Assembly (NCBI RefSeq): GCF_010669305.1
Contig: NZ_CP048649.1
Coordinates: 1,178,001 to 1,242,000, forward strand
Direction of reading: 5' to 3'
Source of the DNA: Aminipila butyrica
Lineage (GTDB): Bacteria; Bacillota; Clostridia; Peptostreptococcales; Anaerovoracaceae
DNA: 64,000 nt
Part shown: one piece after another, positions 8,386 to 16,408 of the stretch
Layout of the letters: each line of letters starts with the position of its first letter
Position numbering within the stretch: position 1 is the stretch's first letter
Translations under genes and position numbers: made by a program
The notes under the pieces: model-generated
The model's input: the letters and a program-made list of their open reading frames with translations, nothing else
The model's database searches: none
Told to the model about the DNA's origin: nothing

Positions 8386-8477
8386 AGGATGGAATAGGGA
8401 ACAACGGTCAAGTTGTCTCTCCCAGCTCCGGACATTTAGCAGGAGTCTTGAAAAGCGCAGAAATCTCCATAATAGTA

Positions 8478-8506
8478 TTGAAATTTAACAGAAAAGCTAG
8501 TATAAT
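8478..8506 (+). promoter_or_regulatory. Promoter for the ABC-F gene
   Basis: TTGAAA (8478-8483), 17 bases, TATAAT (8501-8506). It places the transcription start near 8513, giving a leader of about 180 bases before the ABC-F start. Confidence 0.65.
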
Positions 8507-8517
8507 GTAATGGACTA

Positions 8518-8653
8518 ATGATAGAATGTAAGCCGATGAAGAGCTGCCTGGCGTAGCTCTTCATTATTGTGCTCAGGTATTTTGGAGCGCAGGCGGAATG
8601 TGTAAACCAAGGAAATAATCCAGAATCGGCTGAAATAGCTGAAACTTCTGGAT
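8518..8653 (+). promoter_or_regulatory. Structured leader of the ABC-F gene
   Basis: The gap of 308 bases before the ABC-F gene holds two hairpins. The first is GAAGAGCT (8539-8546) with AGCTCTTC (8555-8562), followed by ATTATTGT; the second is ATCCAGAA (8618-8625) with TTCTGGAT (8646-8653). A 12-codon frame begins at 8518, almost at the predicted RNA 5' end, and stops at 8556 inside the first hairpin. Several ABC-F genes are controlled by ribosome-stalling attenuation in such leaders; here that is inference. Confidence 0.4.
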
Positions 8654-8693
8654 AGGAGCCAGTGGTCCATGAAAACGGAGGTACGATTACGAG

Positions 8694-10286
8694 ATGATAA
8701 ATGTTACAAATGTCAGTATGAACTTTAGTGGAACGACGCTTTTTAAAGACGTAGATTTGAAATTTACGCCGGGCAACTGCTATGGCATCATTGGGGCCAA
8801 CGGTGCTGGGAAATCCACTTTTTTACGAATTTTATCCGGTGACCTGGACCCGACTACAGGGAATGTGTCCATCGGTAAAGACATGCGGATGTCCGTGCTA
8901 AAGCAGGACCACTTCGCTTTTGATGATTTTAATGTGTTGGACACCATTATTCAGGGCAATCCTCGATTGTACCAGATTATGAAGGAAAAGGATGCGCTGT
9001 ATGCAAAAGAAGACTTTACCGATGAAGACGGCATCAAGGCTTCTGAGCTGGAAGGTGAGTTTGCTGAATTAGACGGATGGGAAGCTGAGTCCGATGCAGG
9101 CAGACTGATTCAGGGCCTGGGCCTTTCCATGGATGTGATGTACAGTGAAATGGGCAGTCTGACGGAAAAGGAAAAGGTAAAGGTGTTGCTGGCCCAAGCT
9201 TTATTTGGTAAACCGGAGATCATCCTCCTGGACGAGCCGACCAATGGTTTGGATATCGTAGCGATCAACTGGTTGGAGGACTTCCTGTTGGATTATCAGG
9301 GTACGATGCTGGTAGTCTCCCATGACCGTCACTTCCTAAATACCGTGTGTACAAACATTGTAGACGTGGATTACGGAAAGATTAAGATGTACGTGGGCAA
9401 CTACGAGTTTTGGTATGAATCCTCCCAGCTGGTTCAGCGGATGCTTAAGGACCAGAACAAAAAGAACGAAGATAAGATTAAAGAGCTGCAAGGATTTATT
9501 CAGCGGTTCTCCGCCAATAAATCAAAGTCCAAGCAGGCGACGTCTAGAAGAAAGCTGATTGAAAAGCTGACAGTGGATGAGATGCCGTCTTCCTCTAGAA
9601 GATATCCTTATGTGGGATTCCAGATGGATCGAGAGGCAGGGAAAGAGCTGCTGACCGTAGAAGGTATCTCTAAGACCATCGACGGCGTAAAGATTTTGGA
9701 TAACCTGACTTTCCGTTTGAATAAAGGGGATAAGGTAGCTTTTGTCGGTGAAAATGAAATTGCCAATACCACTCTGTTTAAAATCCTTATGGAAGAGATG
9801 GAGCCGGATGAAGGCACCTTCAAGTGGGGTGTGAGCACGTCTCAGTCCTATTTCCCAAGAGAAAACGGCGCTTTCTTTGAGGAAAGCGACTTGAACATCA
9901 TCAAATGGCTGGGACAGTTCACCACAGAGACCACAGAAACCTTCCTGCGAGGATTCTTGGGACGGATGCTTTTCTCGGGAGAGGATGTATATAAACCAGT
10001 AAAGGTATTATCCGGAGGAGAAAAAGTTCGTTGTATGCTGTCCAGAATGATGCTCTTTGGCTCAAATATCCTGGTGCTGGATCAGCCGACCAACCATCTG
10101 GATCTAGAGTCCATCACCGCGTTGAATAACGGCCTCATCGAGTTTAAGGGCAATCTGCTGTTTGCCTCCCATGACCACGAATTCATCCAGACCATTGCCA
10201 ATCGGATTATGGAGATTCAGGAAGACGGCAGCCTGGTAGACCGTCTCTGCACCTACGATGAATTTATTGAGCAGTTCGGCAAATAA
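8694..10286 (+). CDS. ABC-F family ATPase (YkpA/YbiT type) with a degenerate second site
   Basis: A 530-residue soluble protein with two ABC domains joined by a charged linker (about 250-300), and no membrane segment. ABC-F proteins act on the ribosome. Domain 1 has an intact Walker A (GANGAGKST, Lys40) and Walker B (LLDEPTN, Glu181), but its signature reads SLTEKEK instead of LSGGE. Domain 2 has an intact signature LSGGEKVR, but its Walker A is GENEIANTT, with Asn358 where Lys is expected, and its Walker B is VLDQPTN, with Gln464 at the catalytic Glu. In the usual head-to-tail pairing, one ATP site is canonical and the other degenerate in all three motifs. Lysine loss in this subgroup may be common; I cannot check. 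Resistance is not implied. Confidence 0.85.
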   Translation: MINVTNVSMNFSGTTLFKDVDLKFTPGNCYGIIGANGAGKSTFLRILSGDLDPTTGNVSIGKDMRMSVLKQDHFAFDDFNVLDTIIQGNPRLYQIMKEKDALYAKEDFTDEDGIKASELEGEFAELDGWEAESDAGRLIQGLGLSMDVMYSEMGSLTEKEKVKVLLAQALFGKPEIILLDEPTNGLDIVAINWLEDFLLDYQGTMLVVSHDRHFLNTVCTNIVDVDYGKIKMYVGNYEFWYESSQLVQRMLKDQNKKNEDKIKELQGFIQRFSANKSKSKQATSRRKLIEKLTVDEMPSSSRRYPYVGFQMDREAGKELLTVEGISKTIDGVKILDNLTFRLNKGDKVAFVGENEIANTTLFKILMEEMEPDEGTFKWGVSTSQSYFPRENGAFFEESDLNIIKWLGQFTTETTETFLRGFLGRMLFSGEDVYKPVKVLSGGEKVRCMLSRMMLFGSNILVLDQPTNHLDLESITALNNGLIEFKGNLLFASHDHEFIQTIANRIMEIQEDGSLVDRLCTYDEFIEQFGK

Positions 10287-10313
10287 GAGATAAGACACCT
10301 ATTATAGAGAGAA

Positions 10314-10367
10314 ACGAGTGGAAACTGGCGGCAACATACTGCTGTTAAGTCTTCCACTCGTCTTTTT
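10314..10367 (+). terminator. Terminator after the ABC-F gene
   Basis: ACGAGTGGAA (10314-10323) pairs with TTCCACTCGT (10352-10361), followed by CTTTTTA. Confidence 0.75.
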
Positions 10368-10465
10368 ATGCAAAGATATTTATTTTTCAGCCTACAAGGT
10401 ATATAATAATAAGCTGTATGAAAGATGGCCAGAACAGTTGGCAGAACAGAAAGACAGGAGCAGAT

Positions 10466-11269
10466 ATGAGCGCGATAAGTGATGTAATAAAAGAAAGCAG
10501 AAAAATTGTCATTAAGCTGGGGAGCAATGTGTTGTCTGATGATCACGGCAATGTGAACCAAACGATCATCCGAAATTTAGTGGAGCAGGTAAATGGACTG
10601 ATTCAGCAGGGTAAGCAGGTGGTGCTGGTTTCTTCTGGCGCTCGAATTTGCGGTATTGGAGCAATCAACAAGTGGAGCAGAAAAGGCGATATCAACTATA
10701 AGCAGGCTCTGTGTGCCATTGGACAGGTCGAACTGATGATGGCGTATAAGCAGTATTTCAGCGATTACGGTTTTCATGTAGGTCAGATTCTTCTGACCAG
10801 AGAGGACTTTGAGGACCACACCAGAAATTTGAATATTCGCAATGCGCTGTTTACCTTAGTGGATGAAGGGGTGGTGCCGATCATCAATGAAAACGACAGT
10901 GTTAGTGTGGATGAGATTAAGATTGGCGACAATGATACCCTCAGTGGGCTGACGGCTACTCTTTGGAATGCAGATGCCTTAATCATCCTCAGTGATATTG
11001 ACGGCGTCTTCGATAAAGATCCAAAGACTCATGCTGATGCGAAGCTTATTGAAGAAATCAGCGATATTGATGAATTGTTGGCCAATATTGACGTGGAAGG
11101 TGGCAGCAGCTTCGGTACTGGAGGTATCACTTGTAAGATTGAGGCAGCCAGACGAGTGAACAAGTATGGCATTCCACTGATTCTGCTCAATGGCAAGAAA
11201 CTGAACATCATTCAAGGCGCAGCAGAGGGAACGGAAAACGGAACCGTGTTTTCGGGAAAGGCAGAGTAA
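10466..11269 (+). CDS. proB: Glutamate 5-kinase, copy 2 (no PUA domain)
   Basis: About 267 residues, amino-acid kinase fold with VIKLGSNVLSDDHG, VSSGARICGIGAI, NENDSVSVDEIKIGDND, LSDIDGVFDKDP and GTGGITCK. It makes glutamyl 5-phosphate for proline synthesis. The ATG at 10466 has AGGAG five bases upstream; the upstream frame is not supported. proC starts one base after the stop, so this copy is tied directly to proline synthesis and is the likelier housekeeping enzyme. It lacks the PUA domain and differs throughout from the copy at 1.0-1.8 kb. Confidence 0.9.
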   Translation: MSAISDVIKESRKIVIKLGSNVLSDDHGNVNQTIIRNLVEQVNGLIQQGKQVVLVSSGARICGIGAINKWSRKGDINYKQALCAIGQVELMMAYKQYFSDYGFHVGQILLTREDFEDHTRNLNIRNALFTLVDEGVVPIINENDSVSVDEIKIGDNDTLSGLTATLWNADALIILSDIDGVFDKDPKTHADAKLIEEISDIDELLANIDVEGGSSFGTGGITCKIEAARRVNKYGIPLILLNGKKLNIIQGAAEGTENGTVFSGKAE

Positions 11270-11270
11270 G

Positions 11271-12071
11271 ATGAGAGTAGGTTTTATAGGAGCCGGTAAT
11301 ATGGGCGGGGCCATTCTTCGGGGATGTCTGGCTTCGGGTCAGGTTTTACCGACGGAGGTTTGTGTATGCGGCAGGAGCCCAGAAAAGCTGGAAGCACTTT
11401 GCCAGGAACTAGGTGTTCAGAGCTGTGGGAGCATAAGGGAGTTGGTGGAGAGCAGCCAAGTAATTATGCTGGGGGTGAAGCCTAATATGTTTCCTGAGGT
11501 GCTGCCTCAGGTGGCGGAAGCTTACAGCTCAGACAAAGTGCTGGTATCTATGGCTGCTGGTATAACCATGGCCAGCATTGGCGAAGGAGTGAGCCAGTCG
11601 GCCAAGATTATCCGCGTTATGCCCAATACCCCAGCCGCAGTGGGAGAGGCTATGACTTCGGTGAGCAGAAATCCCCAGGTGAACGACGAGGAGTTTGCGG
11701 AGATTTTGGAGCTGTTTCAGTCCATCGGCAGGGCGGAAGAAGTAAAGGAAGAGTTGATTCACTGTGTAATCGGTGTCAGCGGCAGCAGTCCGGCCTATAC
11801 CTACATGTATATTGATGCGCTGGCAGAAGCGGCTGTAAAAAATGGCATGGAGAAAGAGCAGGCCCTGGTATTTGCAGCGCAGTCTGTGTTGGGCGCTGCG
11901 AAGATGGTGCTGGAGACCGGGGTGGATCCCGTTCAACTGCGAATAAACGTATGCTCACCGGGTGGAACTACCATCGAGGCAGTGGAACGGCTTCAGCACT
12001 TGGGCTTTGCAGAGGTGGTGCAGTCTGGTTTTCAGGCGGCAGTGGATAAATCCAGGAAGATGAGCAGATAG
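11271..12071 (+). CDS. proC: Pyrroline-5-carboxylate reductase
   Basis: A 266-residue enzyme of the usual length that reduces pyrroline 5-carboxylate to proline with NAD(P)H. The N-terminal Rossmann motif is VGFIGAGNMGGAIL, followed by VMPNTPAAVGEAM and, in the C-terminal helical dimerisation domain, SGSSPAYTYMYIDALAEAA and CSPGGTTIEAVE. Starts one base after proB copy 2 and is followed ten bases later by a NUDIX gene; all three are likely co-transcribed. Confidence 0.95.
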   Translation: MRVGFIGAGNMGGAILRGCLASGQVLPTEVCVCGRSPEKLEALCQELGVQSCGSIRELVESSQVIMLGVKPNMFPEVLPQVAEAYSSDKVLVSMAAGITMASIGEGVSQSAKIIRVMPNTPAAVGEAMTSVSRNPQVNDEEFAEILELFQSIGRAEEVKEELIHCVIGVSGSSPAYTYMYIDALAEAAVKNGMEKEQALVFAAQSVLGAAKMVLETGVDPVQLRINVCSPGGTTIEAVERLQHLGFAEVVQSGFQAAVDKSRKMSR

Positions 12072-12081
12072 GAGGAGAAAG

Positions 12082-12621
12082 ATGACCTTTGAAGAGAAAA
12101 CCATATCTAGTGAAATGATTTATCAGGGAGCTATTTTGAATCTGCGCCGGGATAAGGTGCAGGTCATCGGGGGAGGGACTTCTCACCGAGAGATTGTAGA
12201 GCATAACGGCGGAGTGGCGATGATTGCCGTCAAAGAGGATGGAAAGGTTCTGTTGGTCCGTCAGTTCAGAAAGCCTGTAGAGAAGGTGGTTTTAGAGGTT
12301 CCGGCAGGAAAAATCGAAAAGGGGGAAGATCCCTATGAGACAGCTGTGCGGGAGCTGAAAGAAGAGACGGGTTATACTGCCGAGCAGGTCCAGTTTTTGA
12401 CTAAATTTTACCCTTCTGTGGGCTATTCCCAGGAGGTCCTGTACATTTACCTGTGTACAGGCCTGACAGCAGGAGAGACGGCCTTTGATGAGCATGAGGC
12501 ACTAGACATCCTGGAGATGGATTTAGATCAGCTGTTTAAGATGACTGTAAACGGTGAGATTGAAGACGGCAAGACGGCTATCGCGATTATGCAGGCCTGG
12601 GCTAAACTGAAGCTGAAATAG
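12082..12621 (+). CDS. NUDIX hydrolase, ADP-ribose pyrophosphatase type
   Basis: About 179 residues with a complete NUDIX box beginning GKIEKGEDPYETAVRELKEE and ending TGY. The surrounding pattern (VRQFRKPVEKVVLEVPAGKIE) is that of ADP-sugar pyrophosphatases, which split ADP-ribose to AMP and ribose 5-phosphate with Mg2+. AGGAGG stands before the ATG. It is the third gene of the proB-proC unit; the link to proline is probably only transcriptional. Confidence 0.85.
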   Translation: MTFEEKTISSEMIYQGAILNLRRDKVQVIGGGTSHREIVEHNGGVAMIAVKEDGKVLLVRQFRKPVEKVVLEVPAGKIEKGEDPYETAVRELKEETGYTAEQVQFLTKFYPSVGYSQEVLYIYLCTGLTAGETAFDEHEALDILEMDLDQLFKMTVNGEIEDGKTAIAIMQAWAKLKLK

Positions 12622-12641
12622 GGGATAGACCTGAAAGTTCC

Positions 12642-13268
12642 TTAGACCAGCCGAGAGGCCAGGGGTAGAAAAAGGCTTTGAAGCAGGCAGCTGGCTACCA
12701 CCAGTAGACCTAAGAACACATGGGCGTAAAGGTATGGGGCGTCAGAGGCGTTAAAGCTTCGGACCATACCTTTATTTTTTTTGTGGCGAGAAGAAGCCGC
12801 TTTGGCTACAGCCAGGTTGGCTGATAGAAAAAAGGCTGGCAGAAGCAGCGTATTTTGGGGAAAGAGGGAGAGGGCAATAACCAGGGCACCTTTTAAATCC
12901 AGTGTTTCCAGAATTAAGGCGCAGCAATACCCCAGAGACAGACCTTTGATGATTACCATGGCGCAAGGTACCGGATAGGTAAATCGGGTATAACCGGACA
13001 GGGCAATCAGGGCTAAAGCCAGGAGATTTAGTATTACAGAGCCTATCAGGGCGGCAAAGGAACTGGCCGCAGGGGCTTCCCCTTCCAGCGGAGTCAGCAG
13101 CAGATTTTGCAGGTAATATTGCATATCAGCTTTCATATCCGTACTCATGAGCACCTCAAAAAACACCCCGGTAGATATGCCGAAAATTAAGGCAAAGAAT
13201 AGGAATGTCGTGTATTCCCGGGAGAGGGAAAGGGATTGAATAGTATTGGCAAATATGTTTTTCTTCAT
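12642..13268 (-). CDS. spoIIM: Stage II sporulation protein M
   Basis: About 208 residues with several membrane helices, the size of SpoIIM. Segments FGISTGVFFEVLM, SGYTRFTYPVPCAMVIIKG and SLFPQNTLLLPAFF match the family. SpoIIM joins SpoIID and SpoIIP in the engulfment complex that remodels septal peptidoglycan. ATG 13268 has GAGGAT upstream; the frame extends further but without a ribosome site. Divergent from the recombinase gene and convergent with the NUDIX gene, 20 bases away. Confidence 0.85.
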   Translation of the reverse strand: MKKNIFANTIQSLSLSREYTTFLFFALIFGISTGVFFEVLMSTDMKADMQYYLQNLLLTPLEGEAPAASSFAALIGSVILNLLALALIALSGYTRFTYPVPCAMVIIKGLSLGYCCALILETLDLKGALVIALSLFPQNTLLLPAFFLSANLAVAKAASSRHKKNKGMVRSFNASDAPYLYAHVFLGLLVVASCLLQSLFLPLASRLV

Positions 13269-13473
13269 GTTGGTATCCTCACAAAAAGTAGTTGTACTAA
13301 TTTCCAATGAAACCTTCGGTTTGTTGGTTTGCAGTATTATATAAAAGCATATGCGGCTGAGGTGAAAAATAGTACGGCTGGAAAAATACCATGATTTTGG
13401 GCAATCATTATTGTAAACCTGCTGGGCCTGGGGTATACTGGATAAAGGCAGAAAAAAATAGATGGAGAAGAAC

Positions 13474-14370
13474 ATGAACGATTATTTAGAGCAGTTTAAA
13501 CAATATCTCACCGAAGAACGCCGAATGTCCGCCAATTCGTTGCAGGCTTATAGCCGAGACCTGGCGGAATATCAACGTTTTTTAGAAGGAAAGAACGCGG
13601 GCAGACTAGAGGAAGGTTCCAATGCAGAGGTCGTCTCTTTTGTGCTGAAGCTGAAAAATGATGGAAAATCCTCGGCGACGGTAAATCGAAAGGTGGCCTC
13701 CCTGCGAGCTTTCTATAATTTTATGATGACGAAGGGGTACTTGAAGGAAAATCCGGTGGTCAACATAAAATCCCCTAAAATTGAGCGGAAAGAACTGGAA
13801 TATCTGTCTATTGAAGAGGTAGACAAGCTGCTGGCGCTTCCGGATGAGTCCATCAAGGGTCGGCGGGACAAGGCTATTTTGGAATTAATGTATGCGACCG
13901 GCATTCGGGTCAGTGAGGTCATTGAGGCCAAGGTCAGCGACATCAACTTGCGGCTAGGTTTCATCACTTGCAACGGCGAGCACGGCAAGGCCAGGATTAT
14001 TCCCATGGGTCGGCCGGCCAGAGCGGCAGTAGAGAATTACATATTTGAGGTGCGGGATCAGTTTATCAAAGACAAAGAAGGAGACGCGGTCAAAGAGCCG
14101 TTATTTGTCAATTACTTCGGGGAGAAACTGACCAGACAAGGCCTGTGGAAGATTTTAAAGGAATACGCTCAGCAAGCGGACATGGATGGCCGGATTACTC
14201 CTCAGACTCTGCGAAATTCCTTTGCTGTTCATATGATTCAAAACGGTGCAGACTTGAAATCTCTGCAAGAACTCATGGGTCATGAGGACATTACGGCGAC
14301 ACAGATTTACTTGTCAGTAACTAAAAATCGCATTAAGGATGTCTATGACCGAACCCACCCTCGGGCATAA
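13474..14370 (+). CDS. Xer-type tyrosine recombinase lacking the HxLR histidine
   Basis: A 298-residue tyrosine recombinase with a SAM-like N-terminal domain and a C-terminal catalytic domain, next to spoIIM. With the ATG at 13474 (GGAG six bases upstream) the residues align with E. coli XerD numbering: Arg145 in ATGIRVSE, Lys172 in GEHGKARII, Arg247 in QTLRNSF, His270 in LMGHED and Tyr279 in QIYLSV. The position of the HxLR histidine is Gln244. Xer enzymes resolve chromosome dimers at dif. The substitution may alter cleavage chemistry or specificity. It is probably the chromosomal XerD-like protein of this lineage, but a separate standard Xer may exist outside the window. Confidence 0.85.
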   Translation: MNDYLEQFKQYLTEERRMSANSLQAYSRDLAEYQRFLEGKNAGRLEEGSNAEVVSFVLKLKNDGKSSATVNRKVASLRAFYNFMMTKGYLKENPVVNIKSPKIERKELEYLSIEEVDKLLALPDESIKGRRDKAILELMYATGIRVSEVIEAKVSDINLRLGFITCNGEHGKARIIPMGRPARAAVENYIFEVRDQFIKDKEGDAVKEPLFVNYFGEKLTRQGLWKILKEYAQQADMDGRITPQTLRNSFAVHMIQNGADLKSLQELMGHEDITATQIYLSVTKNRIKDVYDRTHPRA

Positions 14371-14398
14371 AATTATTAGACAATTTGCATAAATTCTC

Positions 14399-14427
14399 TT
14401 GACAACAGTTCTTGGATTCTTTATACT
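14399..14427 (+). promoter_or_regulatory. Consensus promoter directly before a terminator
   Basis: TTGACA (14399-14404), 17 bases, TATACT (14422-14427). The predicted start near 14434 is only about 12 bases before a terminator stem, so most transcripts would be very short. It lies about 300 bases upstream of the ABC transporter genes. Confidence 0.55.
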
Positions 14428-14445
14428 AAATGAATATTTATTGAC

Positions 14446-14487
14446 AAAGGCGTTAATTCATACACGAATTAGCGCCTTTTTCTTTTT
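14446..14487 (+). terminator. Intrinsic terminator after the recombinase gene
   Basis: AAAGGCGTTAATTC and GAATTAGCGCCTTTT form a stem with one wobble pair, followed by TCTTTTT. It ends the recombinase transcript and would also stop RNA from the promoter at 14399. Confidence 0.85.
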
Positions 14488-14570
14488 ATAGTCTAGAGAA
14501 GTTTGGCAAAAGTCAGCCTCATTCTGGATTTTAAAAAGCTGCAATAAAGAGGCAAGCGCAGGAGGAAGAA

Positions 14571-14651
14571 ATGCGTATGGCAGAGGCTTCTTTTATAATA
14601 TGGGAAATATCTGTAGAGGACGGTTATTTCCTATATGTCACCATGGGTTGA
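14571..14651 (+). CDS. Possible 26-residue leader peptide
   Basis: ATG 14571 has AGGAGG five bases upstream and opens a 26-codon frame (MRMAEASFIIWEISVEDGYF, then six more residues) ending TGA at 14651, 74 bases before the substrate-binding protein gene. No family is recognised. The strong ribosome site supports translation; a role as a leader peptide for the importer operon is inference. The rest of this 354-base gap holds only the promoter and terminator noted. Confidence 0.4.
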   Translation: MRMAEASFIIWEISVEDGYFLYVTMG

Positions 14652-14724
14652 GCCGGCCTGCTTTCAGCAGAGCATGCTCCCATAAAAGAGCTGTAAAAAT
14701 AAAAAGAGAGATGAGGGAAAACAC

Positions 14725-15576
14725 ATGAAAAGAAATTGGAAGAGACTACTTATTTTTAGTGCAGTACTGTGCTTGATGCTGAGCTTGGCGGCCTGTGGCC
14801 CAAAAGAAGACGGTGCAGATCAGGCCACAGACAATCAGAGAAAAGTTCTGCGGGTAGGCATGGAGTGTGCCTATGCGCCTTTCAACTGGACCCAGCCTGA
14901 CGATACCAACGGGGCTGTACCAATTGTCGGAACCAAGGATTACGCCAACGGGTACGATATTTTATATGCTTCCAAGGTAGCAGAGGCCATGGGATACGAG
15001 CTGGAGGTATATCGAATTGAATGGGATGGGCTCATACCAGCTTTACAGACCGACAAAATCGATGCGGTTATCGCCGGTATGTGCATGACCGATGCGAGAC
15101 GGGAAAGTGTAGATTTTTCTGATATTTATTATCAGGCCGACATGGTGCCGTTGACCATGAAAAGCAGTAAATATGCAGAGGCATCTTCCCTGGAGGACTT
15201 GGCTGGCGCTACGGCTACTTCTCAGCTGAATACCGTATGGTATGACATCTTAGACCAGATTCCGAAGGCAAACTTGACTCCTGGAATCGATACCGTACCT
15301 GGGGTAATCGTCTCGCTGACCTCTGGTAAGTCAGAAATCGTCACGGTGGATATGCCGACAGCCTTAGCGGCAGTGGCAGCTAATCCCGACATAAAAATAC
15401 TGAATCTGGACAAAGGGAATTTTGTGGTGGATAAGGGCAACGTAGACATGGGCATTGCGGTTAAAAAGGGCAACAGACAGCTGCTAGAGGCCATCAATGG
15501 AGTAGTAAAAACTATTTCCTCAGAAGACCGAGAGGCCATGATGGAGGAAGCTATTGAAATTCAGCCTCTGTCCTAA
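14725..15576 (+). CDS. Amino-acid ABC importer, substrate-binding lipoprotein
   Basis: A 283-residue family 3 solute-binding protein. The N-terminus is a lipoprotein signal with the lipobox LAAC at about residues 21-24, so the mature protein is lipid-anchored outside the membrane. Segments VGMECAYAPFNWTQ, DGLIPALQTDKIDAVIAGM and DFSDIYYQ are typical of polar amino-acid binders. It is the first gene of a three-gene importer; the exact amino acid cannot be told. Confidence 0.9.
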   Translation: MKRNWKRLLIFSAVLCLMLSLAACGPKEDGADQATDNQRKVLRVGMECAYAPFNWTQPDDTNGAVPIVGTKDYANGYDILYASKVAEAMGYELEVYRIEWDGLIPALQTDKIDAVIAGMCMTDARRESVDFSDIYYQADMVPLTMKSSKYAEASSLEDLAGATATSQLNTVWYDILDQIPKANLTPGIDTVPGVIVSLTSGKSEIVTVDMPTALAAVAANPDIKILNLDKGNFVVDKGNVDMGIAVKKGNRQLLEAINGVVKTISSEDREAMMEEAIEIQPLS

Positions 15577-15610
15577 AAGAAAAGCTTGAACATAGAGAGG
15601 AGAATTTTTA

Positions 15611-16408
15611 ATGGAAAGAAGTTCGTGGCAGTGGATTCAGCTGTTTTTAAATGAATATGGCAGTTCCTTTTTAAAAGGGGCTGCGGCTACTCTGGAGATT
15701 GCCTTAATTAGTACCATCATTGGATGTATCATCGGATTTATTGTGGGAACGATCCGGAGCATCCAATTGTCCCCAGAGGAACATTGGTATAAAAAAGGAC
15801 TTATGGCCTTGATAAATGCGGCCTTAGGTGTATACATCGAAATTTTTAGAGGGACTCCGATGATGGTTCAGGCTATGGTGGTTTACTATGGGTCCCAGGC
15901 CCTGTTTGGGATTAACCTGACCGCTACAGTGGCCAGTTATCTGGTGGTGTCCGTAAATACAGGAGCCTATATGGCGGAGACGGTCCGAGGCGGTATTCAG
16001 TCCATTGACGGCGGGCAGCTAGAGGCCGCGCAGTCTCTGGGGATGCGTCATATGGATGCGATGGCTTGCGTTATCGTTCCTCAGGCCTTATTCAATATCC
16101 TGCCTCAGATTGGAAATAATTTGATTATCAATATTAAAGATACTTCCGTTTTAAATGTTATATCCTGCACCGAGCTGTTCTTTGTTACCAAGACCGTGAC
16201 GGGAACCTATTACCGATACTTTGAACCCTTCCTTATTGCCTGTGCCCTATACTTGGCGATGACGTTTGTGCTCTCCAGACTGCTCCGGCTGTTGGAAAAG
16301 AAAATGCAAGGTTCAGACCATTATAAGCTGGCAGATAAGGCGGATTTTATGGATGATAATTATGGCAACGGAATCTTTAAGACCAAGGCTGAAGGAGGTG
16401 TTGCATGA
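15611..16408 (+). CDS. Amino-acid ABC importer, permease
   Basis: A 265-residue HisM/GlnP-type permease with several membrane helices and the loop contacting the ATPase, here in QLEAAQSLGMRHMDAMACVI; IFRGTPMMVQ is the family hallmark. AGGAG precedes the ATG. Its last four bases overlap the start of the ATPase gene (ATGA). Forms the membrane channel with the lipoprotein upstream and the ATPase downstream. Confidence 0.92.
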   Translation: MERSSWQWIQLFLNEYGSSFLKGAAATLEIALISTIIGCIIGFIVGTIRSIQLSPEEHWYKKGLMALINAALGVYIEIFRGTPMMVQAMVVYYGSQALFGINLTATVASYLVVSVNTGAYMAETVRGGIQSIDGGQLEAAQSLGMRHMDAMACVIVPQALFNILPQIGNNLIINIKDTSVLNVISCTELFFVTKTVTGTYYRYFEPFLIACALYLAMTFVLSRLLRLLEKKMQGSDHYKLADKADFMDDNYGNGIFKTKAEGGVA

